NCBI GenBank assembly: GCA_963989385.1
Contig: OZ022511.1
Span: 28,452,503-28,516,502 of the forward strand
Origin: Ctena decussata
Lineage: Eukaryota > Mollusca > Bivalvia > Lucinida > Lucinidae
Length of the DNA stretch: 64,000 bases
Direction: 5' to 3'
Position numbers and translations under genes: made by a program. Under the pieces are notes generated by a model, which saw nothing but the letters and a program-made list of their open reading frames with translations, did no database searches and was not told where the DNA came from. Of the stretch, positions 46,301 to 58,300 are shown in pieces. Position 1 is the first letter of the stretch. Every line of letters begins with the position of its first letter.

Positions 46301-49300
46301 TATTGGTATACTCATTGTCATTAATTACAGAGCTGTTGCTCCTGTTTGTCTGTCTGTCCATCCGTCTGTAAACAATCTTGTCTTTTCTATAACTCCTTCA
46401 TGACAATAAAACGGGCTCATTATGCGCCGCCTGCGAAGCTCTTGTTTTAACAAACTACGTAATGGACGACTAGGCAATGCTACATACCAAATTCAGTTAT
46501 CTAAGCTCAGTGGTTCTGAAGATGAAAATTTCTTAATATTCTCCTCTATATTTCTGTTTTATAGCCAGAACCCCACGCAATGGGGCGGGGACATTTTGGA
46601 CCCTGTGGTCACCAACTGGAACAAGAGGGCCATGAGGCCCTGAATCGCTCACCTGTGCAATTAGCAAAGTGGCTTTTTCTTATGTCTGAAATTGCCAAAA
46701 TGAGTTTTGGGTCAAAAGTCAAAGAATGACAATGACTTCTTGTACTCATAAATCTTCATGTACTATAAGACAACCATACATAGCATTTTTAGGCCAAAAC
46801 CTTCAAAACTTCCCATGAAATCTTATGTTCTAGCATTTTCCCATATTTGACGTTGCAATAAAAAAGGTCAAGGTCAATCCAAGGTCATAATTTGAACAAT
46901 CTTGATAGTACTGGAGTACCCAATGCTACATACCAAGTTTCAAGGCCATCGGTCAATTATTTCTGGAGAAGAAGATTTTTAAAGGTTTTTACCATATATG
47001 GGCATGGGCGCCATGTTGGTCATGTGACCCAGACTATTTGAAGAAATTGTCGTTCTCTCAACCCCTGAAGGCTGTTTATGAAATGTGTTTACAATTTGCT
47101 CAGGTGCTTTTAAGAAGTTTGAAATTGTCATACCATGAGAATTCAGGGTCAAAGGTCAAAGAACAACCTTGACCTCTTGTACTCACAAATCTTCATGTAC
47201 TCATTAAGATGACTGTATTATTCAATTTTTAGGCCTAAATCTTCAATACTTTCCATGAAATCTTATGTTCCAGCATTTTCCCATATTTGACCTTGCTGTA
47301 AAATGGTCAAGGTAAACCCAAGGTCATCATTTTAAACAATCTTGATAGTACTGGAATACCCAATGCAACATACCAAGTTTAAAGGCCATCTGTCCATTGG
47401 TTCTGGAGAAGAAGATTTTTAAAGGTTTTTACCATATATGGGCGTGGCAGCCATGTAGGTCATGTGACCTGGACCGTTTGAATTAAATTTTGTTCCCTCT
47501 AACCCTGGAGGCTCTATATGAAATTTGGTTACAATTTGCCCAGTGGTTTTTGAGGAGACTGTTTGAAATTGTCTAAATATGAGAGTTCTGGGTCAAAGGT
47601 CAAAGAATGACCTTAACCTTTTGTACTTATGAATCTTCATGTACTCATTAAGATGACTGCATACTATAATGATTAGGACTTAATCATCAAAACTTTATAA
47701 GAAATCTTTATGTTCTAGCATTTTCCCATATTTGACCTTCTCGTAAATAAGGTCAAGGTCAACCCAAGGTCATCATTTGAACAATCTTGATAGTACTTGA
47801 GTACCCAATGCTACATACCAAGTTTCAAGGCAATCAGTCAACTGGTTCTGGAGAAGAAGATTTTTAAAGGTTTTCACCATACATGGGCGTGGCGGCCATG
47901 TTGGTCATGTGACCCAGACCATTTGAAGAAATCTTCGTTCCCTCAACCCCTGGAGGCTCTACATGAAATTTGGTTTCAATTGGTCCAGTGGCTTTTGAGA
48001 AGATTATTTGAAATTGTCAAAATATCAGAGTTCTGGGTCAAAGGTCAAAAAATGACCTTGACCTCTTGTACCCTAAAATCTTCATGTACTCATTTAGATG
48101 ATTGTAGATACCAATTTTTAGCCCAAAATCTTCAACAGTCTCCAAGATATCTTATGTTTTAGAATTTTGCCATATAAAAGCACAAGGAAGCAAATTTGAC
48201 CTTACCGTAAAAAAGATCAAGGTCAACCTAAGGTCATAATTTGAACAACCTTAGTAGTACTCACACACCCGATGCTACATACCAAGTTTCAAGGCCATCG
48301 GCCTATTGGTTCTGGAGAAGAAGATTTTTTTAGGTTTTTACCATATATGGGCATGGCGGCCATATTGGTCATGTGACCAGGACCGTTTGAACAATTTTTC
48401 GTTCCCCCTTCCTCTGGAGGCCACATATGAAATTTGGTTACAATTGGCCCAGCGGTTTCAGAGAAGAAGTCGTTTGAAATTGTTGACGGACGGACGGACG
48501 ACGGACGGACGACGGACGGACGACGACGGACGACGGAGCCTTACCATCCTATAAGCTCCCCCGGAGCCGTTGGCTCAGGTGAGCTAAAAACTTGGTGAAT
48601 GACCACTTGGCAATGCTAAAAACGAATTTCAAGCACCTGAGCTAAGCGGGTCTGGAAAACAAGATTTTTAAGTATATTGCATATTCGAGCCTAATACCCC
48701 CGCCACAGGATCATTCTGGGCCCTGGGCAGTTATTTGAATAAATTGTAGAGGTCCACTTGGCAATGCTTCATACCACATATCAAACTCCTAGGCCTAGCG
48801 GCTTCAGAGGAACTGACATTTAAAGCAAACAAACTTACGGATGGACGATGGTTGCCTGACGACGGAAGACGGATGAAAAGTGGTCACAATAGCTCTACCA
48901 AGACATCATCTTAGCAAGCTTAAACAGGTCTGATTTCTATATTTGCCTTCGACACAGCAGTATTGCTTCTCATTTGGGACAGACTGCATGCACCATTCAA
49001 ACAACAGCTTAACATATGGTGTACCAAGATGGTTAAAAGCACCGATACGGGTCGACCCCCATTTTTGAAATACGGGTCGGCCCGTATTTCTACGGGTCGA
49101 CCCGTAAATTTACGGGTTGACTCGTATTTCAGATATGGATCGACCCGTAAATTTTGACCCTCTTGGTACACCATATTAGCAAGTGTATGAATAGTGGAAA
49201 AACTTACATGTTCTGCGTGAGCACATCATCTGGAATTCTGGATTTGTAAAAATAATTTTGGACCCTTGTGCCTCCACTTTTCGTCTTTTTACGCAACGCT

Positions 49301-52300
49301 GGCTCAGGTCTCTGTAACAATTCCAAAATACAATTTCATATAGAAAACCAAAAAAGCCTCAAAAGAAGGCGATCTTAAATCATTGAGACCAGTATTTCGT
49401 TCATCTATGATTTTGACATTAAGAAAAAAAAAAAAGCAGCAGTTATAATAACAACGCTAATAATATTGAAATATCAACTATAATAAAAAAATGAAAATAA
49501 AAATAACAAGAGGGCCAAGAGGCCCTGAATCGCTCACCTGAGCAAAAAGGTTAAAAGTCAAACTAGGGTCATAATTTGAACAAACCTGATAGTTTGCAAC
49601 CATTTCCAAATGGTTCTGAAGAAGAAGATTTTTGAATGTTTTTCTATGTATTGCTATGGTTAAACCCTGGACCCCCTGGGGCCGGGTCATTTTGGACCCT
49701 GGGGTCATCATTTGAATAATCTTGGTAAAGGACCACTAGGCAATGCTAAAAGCTGAAATTCAAGCCTCTGAGCCAAGAAGTTCTGAAGAAGAAGATGTTT
49801 GAATATTTTTTTATGTATTTCTATGGTTCAAACCCAGGACCCCCTGGGGCGGGGCCATTTTTGACCCTGGCACCATCATTTGAACAAACTTGGTAAGGGA
49901 CCATAAGGCAATGCATCATACAAAATTTCAAGCATCTGCACTAAGGGGTTCTGGAGAAGAAAGTTTATAATTACATTTTAATTTTGAACCCGAGACTCCC
50001 CCCGCCCCAGGGCCATTTTGAATCAAAGGGCCACCATTTACACAAACTTTGTAGGAGTCCACCAGGCAATGCATCTTACCAAATTTCAAGCATCTGAGCC
50101 AAGTGGTTCTGAAGAAGATTTTTTAATAGTTTCCTATGTATTTCTATGGCTCAAACTCAGGACTGCCTGCCGCAGGACCATTTTGGACCCTGGGGCCATC
50201 ATTTGAACAAACTTGATAAAGAACAACAAGGTAATGCATAATACCAATTTTCAAGCATCTGAGCCAAGTGGTTCTGAAGAAGAAGATTTTTGAATATTTG
50301 TCTATGTAGTTCTATGGTTCAAACCCATGACCCCCTGGGTCCGGGCCATTTTAGACCCAGGGTCATCATTTGAACAAACTTGGTAAAAGACTACAAGGCA
50401 AAGCTACATACCAAAGTTCAAGCATCTGAGCAAAGTGGTTCTGAAGAGACGATTTTTGAATATTTTTCTATATATTTCTATGGTTCAAACCTGGACTCCC
50501 TGTTGCGGGGCCATTATGGACCCTGGCATCACCATTTGAACAAACTTGGTAAAGGACTACTAAGCAATGCTACATACCAAATTTCAAGCATCTGAGCCTT
50601 GCGGTTTTGATGGGGAAGATTTTTAAATATTTTTCTTTGTATTTCTATGATTCAAACCTAGGACTCCCTGCCCTGGGGCCATTTTAGACCCTGGGGCCAC
50701 CATTTGAACAAACTTGGTAGAGGACCACTAGGCAATGTTACATACCAAATTTCAAGCATCTGAGGCAAGCAGTTCAAGTGAAGAAGATTTTTTAGTATTT
50801 TTAGTTTCGAACCCATGACCCCCTGCCCCAGGGCCATTTTTGACCCTGGGACCAACATTTGAACAACCTTGGTAGAGGACCATTAGGCAATGTTACATAC
50901 CAAATTTCAAGCATCTGAGCCAAGCAGTTCTGTAGAAGAAGATTTTTAAGAATTTTTTCAGTTTTGAACCCAAGACCCCCTGCCCCAGGGCCCTGGGGCC
51001 ACCATTTGAACGAACTTGGTAGAGGACCACCAGGCAATGCTACAGACCAAAATTCAAGCATCTGAGCCAAGCAGTTCTGGTGCAGAAGATTTTTAAGTAT
51101 TTTTTCAGTTTCGAACCCAAGACCCCCTGCCCCAGGGCCATTTTGCACCCTGTGGCTACCATTTGAACAAACTTGGTAGAGGACCACCAGGCAATGCTAC
51201 AGACCAAAATATAAGCATCTGAGCCAAGCAGTTCTGGAGAAGAAGATTTTTAAGTATTTTTTAGTTTCGAACCCAAGACCCCCTGCCCCAGGGCCATTTT
51301 GGACCCTGGGGCCACCATCTGAACAAACTTGGTAGAGGACCACCAGGCAATGCTACATACCAAATTTCAAGCATCTGAGCCAAGCAGTTCTGGAGAAGAA
51401 GATTTTTAAGTATTTTTAGTTTAGAACCCAAGACCCCAAGCCCCAGGGCCATTTTGGACCCTGGGGCCACCATTTGAACGAACTTGGTAGAGGACCAACA
51501 GGCAATGCTACAGACCAAAATTCAAGCATCTGAGCCAAGCAGTTCTGGTGCAGAAGATTTTTAAGTATTTTTTTCAGTTTCGAACCCAAGACCCCCTGCC
51601 CCAGGGCCATTTTGGAACCTGGGGCCACCATTTGAACAAACTTGGTAGAGGACCACTAGACAATGCTTCATACCAAATATCAAAGCCCTAGGCCTAGCGG
51701 TTTCAGAGAAGATGTCATTTAAAGCAAATTGTTGACGACGCACGACGGACGACGGACACTGGGTGATCACAATAGCTCACCCTGAGCCTATGGCTCAGGT
51801 GAGCTAATAAAAAATAACACAAAAATCTTTGAGATATGATTTATGAGTTAAAGACAGAAAACTTATTAAACAGCCCATATGCAGTTGACTCTCTTCATCT
51901 CAAACACTGATAGTTTAGAGTATGCTCTTATATCAAAGAATATAATTTTGGCGCATTTCCCTTTTGCTTTACATTTCAACTGGTGTTACCTCAAAACACT
52001 CGTATCTCAAAGTTAATTTTCTGTAGAAATTTGTTCAGTAGTTTTAGACTTCGACTTCGAGATATCGAGAAATGACGGTAGTTTTTGTAACTAGCAAAAG
52101 CGAATTCATTAGAAATTAAAAAACGCAGAAAAAGCAAAATAAATAAAACATGCATTGTCATCAGTATTTTATACATGTTCTATATATAGGCAGTATCAAC
52201 AAAAAATGTGTGATGTCCAAAACCTAGAATTGTATAACAAATGTTTGTCAAAATGACTATTTAGTCCTACTTCATAAAACTGTTGAGTTTGGAGACCAGT

Positions 52301-55300
52301 ATACGGACCAACTATCTACTTTTCGGAGCTGCATCTAATGGGAGCGTGGGGTTGCATGTATGTGGGCATAAAGTTAAGGACCACAATACTTTATGGTATT
52401 GCCCATTCCAAGGACGAAACTTCTAGTGAGGAGGACCCCGTTTAGTGTAATGCCAGCATTGAGATCAATTGTATCGTTATGCACCATTCTTTCTGTTTTG
52501 TTCTGTTTTTAAACATTACAGTAAATAGATGTTTTATGTGTATGGCTTTTGAGGTTTGTTGTAAGGATGTAAAGTTATTTTTTGGCCTTAGGTGTGTCTT
52601 AGATATCATAGTACTGTTCCGTTTTGTAGTTTGTATTTTTCTCTTCTTTTTGAAGTCTTGGGTGAATTGTGTTTTGAAATGAACGCCCATTCTAGTTCTT
52701 TCTTTTAATGCATGCAAATGCATCATTTGAGGACATTATATAGTTCTTTTGCCAATAAAATAATAAAGTGAGTATGTTTGACGTCTTTTATTTTTATCTG
52801 AGATATGTTTAGATGTATACATAGAGTCTTAAAATGTAAGGACACAGTTTTATTTCGATGTTTCAAAACTGTTTAAACACGAATGTTTAAATAATAAAAT
52901 TGAGTCGCGACAGGACAAAACCAACAATGTGGTTGTGCGCCCAGTGCAGTCTCAGATCAGCCTGGGCATCCGCCCAGTCTGATCAGAGTCTTCGCTGTCC
53001 GCATGGAGGTAGCATAGACCCTTAGCTACCCACTGAGTACTTAATGAGGAGTCTGGTCAAACTGGGCGGATGCCCAGGCTGATCTGAGACTGCACTGGGC
53101 GCACAACCACATTGTTGGTTTTGTCGTGTCGCGGCTTAAATAATAAATGTAGCATATACCTTTTGATGTAAAGGAGCTCTATTACGCAAACTGCCACAGA
53201 ACCATTTAAAATCAGCACTGCTGTCATGTTCACTGCTTTGATCAGTTAACAACTGAGCCATCTGAAATCTGGCTTCACAAACGGAACATGTCATTTCCTC
53301 TGATACTTCCTTCAGTTGTTGATTAATTTGATGGATATCTTCAGCAAAGTGTTGATGTAATTCGTGAACAGTTCCGAATGTCATATTACACAATGTACAT
53401 TTTTTCACATATTTCTTGCCAAGATAGTGTCTACAGAACATGCTATCTGCAACTTCATGGCCAGACATGTTCGTCACTATATCGCCTATTCTGCGTTTCT
53501 TTACTGGTGGTTCATTTCTGTTTTTACGCTCAATTAACCTGACGCGAGGAAAACTTACTTTTTTCACAAATTGTCTTACTTCTGTTTTCTTTTTGGACCA
53601 AGACATTATTTCACGTTCCGTTAATTTCCTTAGCCTGACAACCGGTTTGTACTGTGTTCCAACTTTTCTTTTGTTTTCACCCGGGACATTTAATGTTGAC
53701 CTAAAATCCGAGTTGTGATCACTTTTCATTGCTATGCTTTTTTTCTTTTCCGGGCCACAACTTTCATGCAGATTTTTTTCACCACATTTTTCCACACGCT
53801 TTTCTGATAATTCAGTTGATGGCGAAGATTCTTTGAGGTCTCTATCATAATTATGAATAACTGTAAAAGCTCTTGGTCGCTCATGCGCAAACCAGGATGG
53901 TTTCACAGTCATATCATTGTCATCTTCCGTTTTTTCACATGTTTCCGTAGTAGTACAACTGTCGTCGATATATACTGTCATACTTTCATTTTCAGTTGGT
54001 CTTTCATATCGTGAAGATCTCTCGATATTCATGTTTTCACGAATAGGCTCTAAGAATCTATTATTGGTGCTGGCCTTAAAAACTAATTCAGTCTGATTGG
54101 TCATAGAAGTGTGGGAAATTGTTCCGCCATCAAGTTTGTACGTATGTTTAGCATCGCTCTCTATGGCTCTTTCCGGCAATTGTGAAGGTAAACGTAGTTG
54201 TTCATCCTCTGACTGTGTCACTTTGTGTCCCATAATGATAAAACGGTTTTCGATTACTGGCTTATTTATACAAGTTCGCAAGTTCGGTAAAATCTCGGGT
54301 TGTTTGTCATGAAGTGTAGCTCCTTCTACACATGAAACATTTTTATAGATATTTAAAGGAACCACCGCGTTGGTACTGGAAGAAATGCAGGTTTCATTTG
54401 ACCCTGTAGTAGAATCTTCTGCAGCAACTCTATCGCACTGTGACGATGAAACATGCATCGCGACTGGAGATCTTAAATTGTCCCTTCGAATAACAGACAC
54501 AGGTTTGAAAGTCCGCCTATCTGACTTTGGTGTACATTCTTTATCATTTTGGAGAGAACCAGCTTCATCTGGGACTGAAATTGTTTTCTGTGCTTTTGGT
54601 GAAGTTTTCAGCGCATGATGGGAACCATGACCTGACATGGCGCTATTCTTTACCCTTTTCAATGATTTAGGTATAGACATTATTCTCCCTCTTGTAACAT
54701 TTGTAGTTCCGCGGCCGGACAAGTGTGAGTCGCCAAATAACACCTGTTTCTCTTTGGGCTGCACTGTGTTAGAATACAAAATAGTTACAGTGTCTCCTGA
54801 AGATGAAAAAATGGTATCAACAGCTCCCTTTGAGTCTTTATTAGGCTCTGTCGCCTCATTGACTTTGTACTCTGTTTGTTTGACAGATTCAGTCAATGTG
54901 CCACTCGGATATTTGTCCACAGCATCTTTAAAAGCTCCCAAAACATTTGAACTACTAATACTATTTGCGGTTTTATCTTCTCGATTCGTTGACGGATGAT
55001 CTTTGCTAGTCATTTGTATTTCTGTCGCATAACTATCATCCTCTGTCGATAAATCAATAACTTCATATTCATTCAGACCTGCAGTCTGCTTGCATGTTGT
55101 CCGATTATATAGCTCTTGTTCTTCATCTGAAGAAATAGAACAGATCGACTCTAATGCGTCAACGTTTCTTGAAGCATAAACTGCATTTATTTCACGTGGT
55201 TTTTGGGCCATTGTATGTTTGTACTCTTCAATAACACAGTCCAATTCCAGCATTTCACATACTTGAAGAGTTGCATCAATACTGTCTGTACCGACGAGGA

Positions 55301-58300
55301 GTTTGCCGCTGTAGATATATTTGACAATACTTGCAAGCTCTGTGATCGACACACCTGAAAAACAATTTCTAAAATTAATATTGAATATAAGTTTTTTTCG
55401 GCCCATGCTGGTAACTTTGAAAAATCGAGTACCGCTTAAACCAACGCTAAACTTATCTGAACTGTATCCACGAGAAATGCAACATAGTGGTGCTGAAAAT
55501 GCGGACGGTTTGCGTCAATGGTGAAGTTAGCAAAAGTAAAATCCAATACGAAGGAAGATCAAAAAGTTTCCGGAAAAGTGCTGTAGTCTCTTTACTATTT
55601 TACCTTCTGCAATAAAATTCCATCCTAGTCAACCTTAATGTAATTGTGATTCACATCAATCAAAGTTATTAACTTATGTCTATCCAGTTTATTGCACGCA
55701 CCACCAACGTAACGACCGGTAACGTGATCCGGCTCAGCTTACGTTACTTTGCATTTTTATCGTTTCTAATAGCAAAATTCGAACGTTGCTTAGTCACAAA
55801 TTGTTAACATTAACATAAACTACATTACATAAACTTAAAAATAGGTATCTAATCTTGATGTTCATTGCAAAATATGTAAGATGTTTTAATTGCTTCTACG
55901 AAGTGATGGCTAAGTCTAACATGGCCTTCAATCAGTAAATATGAGGAGGTGTGATAATTCAAGGACAGATAACTTACTTTACCTTATCAAACGGAAGTGT
56001 CATGATAAGGTTTCATACACTAGAGATAATGACGATTCGTTAGATACATGATTCATGCGTTTCCGTCCAACCATTCCAGCAATAAGACAACACAACCTGA
56101 ACTAGGCAGCATGATCAGCTTCCAGCAAATGTCCAACTCAACCAGCAGCAATGATGTATCGGCCATCTTTGTCATAATTAAGGTCATATTAATTTATGAC
56201 TGTGTGTACCATTTAGAAGAGTGTGGTACATGAAACTACTTTTACAAAAGGACTCATCTAAACACTTTGACTGAATTTTGACAAAGTTTGCCGATGTGGC
56301 CTTGCTGCTGGTTGATTTAAGGTTTTTTATAGACATCTAATGCAGCTGCAGATACTAGGTTGTGTTGTTGTATTGCTGGAATATTTCGATTGAAAGCGTA
56401 CATCACATAACTAACGAATAGCCATTATCTAAAGGTTATGAAACTTGAACACAACAATTCCCTTTTATAATGAAAAGCAAACTATCTGCCCTTGAATTGC
56501 CCATCCCCACATCTTTGATTATTAAAGGGCATGTTGGACTTAGGCATCATTTCGTAGAAAAGATCACAACAGCTTACAAAATTTGTAATGAGCATCAAGG
56601 CAAGATATATATTTCTAAATTCAGTTGAATTAATTCACGTTTCTATACTCTTTTCGTCGCTAAACAACGTTCAGAAATTGCTATAAGAAACGATAAAAAA
56701 GCAACGTTACGTTAGCTGGGCCGGGTCACGTTACTGGTCGTATCGTTGGTGGAGCGTGCATGAAACTGGTTAGACATAAGTCCTTTGTTTTGAATGATAC
56801 GAATTACAAATACATTAAAGTCGGATAGTGCGAAATTTCATTGAAGAAGTAAAGTAGTAAAGAGAGTACAGCACTTTTCCGGGAACTTTTGAATCATCCT
56901 TCGCACTTTGCAAAGAATACTGATGTTCCGATTTACCTTCATTTGCATCCGCCCAGACTGATCAGAGTTTGAAGTGCGCTTTAAGGTTAGCTGAAGGTCA
57001 AAACTTGCGTAATGCGGACAGCGAAGTCTCTGATCAGGCTGGGCTTCTGAGTCCTCGCTGGGCGCACACGCCACTTTGTTGGTTTCATGTCGTAGCTCAA
57101 CTCATTTAGCTGAGCCACCAGATACAACTAAGTCGCCTTTGTACTTTTCGTTGCCTTTGTATTTTTCGCTGCCTTCGTACTTTTCTTAGGACAAACTGAA
57201 GCATTTTTGCACAAGGTAAGTATTGAGGGTCCTCAGGTTTATTTCCCTCACGCACACAGAAATCGAGCTGGGTTAACACGAGTATAAAGGCGGATCGCGA
57301 GTGGGGCTAGAGGGGTTCAAATTAATCGCCTGTTAGCCTAAGTTATTTCATTTTCATGGAGAATTTCAGGAAAAATTGGCCAAACTGCACAAATTGAACT
57401 CCTCCAAGCTAACATGAACCCCCTCCCCCACGGGTCCAAAATTCCTGGATCCGCCCATATATGCAGCGTAACAGACTATCACGACTGGATTGCTACGTGT
57501 CTAAGCGGCATAAACTGATGACCTTGAATTTTTTCTTAAGATTGTCGTAATCGAGGTGGCCTTGGGAGTATATGTATCGTCGATCAGAGTAGCGTCAGTC
57601 CTTACATCTTGTTCCGAATAGGTACTGCGCTTTTTATGAGCTAAGTATGAGCTTGTTAAACTTGGCGGAATATGTGTGCCTACGAGAAACAGATGCCAGT
57701 ATTCGTTCAAGGAAGTACATATTGACATGGTTAGTAGAAAAAATAGATCAAATTCAGATATAAAAATGACAGTTATAGTCAAACCTACTAACGTGTTCAC
57801 CTCTGTTGAGGGATCAATTGCTTTAAGCGACCGCCTTCTCCTGGTTGCTTATGTCATCTAACGAGGAAATGAACCTGTATTTAGGGGCCAGCTGTTAAAG
57901 TAGTCATTTTCGTGTTCCCGTTGAGTGACTCCTGGATTCAGGTTTGACTGTACATTGTTTACCGGGCAAGTTAGACACAAATATTTTGGTAAAATCAAGC
58001 AATACTCAGATATTCATAGAAATTCTCGACGATATGTTAATGTATATATTGCATAATTACTTGGTATTCCAGTAGCCCGAGGAATATACCCAATTGAATT
58101 TACCCAAATAACTATGCCGAACCTGCAGACTGTTGAAGATTTTCTTACCCTGGATAAATAATTTGGGATGTTTCTCTACTAAAAGCGTCGTAGTCAGTTT
58201 CCGACGAAAATATGTGCTGGCGGCCATCAAGATGATCTTGTGCGCCATTATTTCGCCGTCGACGGCGGCTAATGTGATGTCACAAGCAACTCCTTGTCGC

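Noticed and set aside
46092..46403. 103-codon plus-strand frame
   Set aside because: Contains remnants of tandem-core element ends (ctgtctgtccatccgtctg) and no domain; looks like repeat debris.
50658..51770. Overlapping minus-strand frames with repeated QNCLAQMLE...ALPGGPLP motifs
   Set aside because: They are the reverse translation of the 160-bp units of element F; the protein-level periodicity follows from the DNA array.
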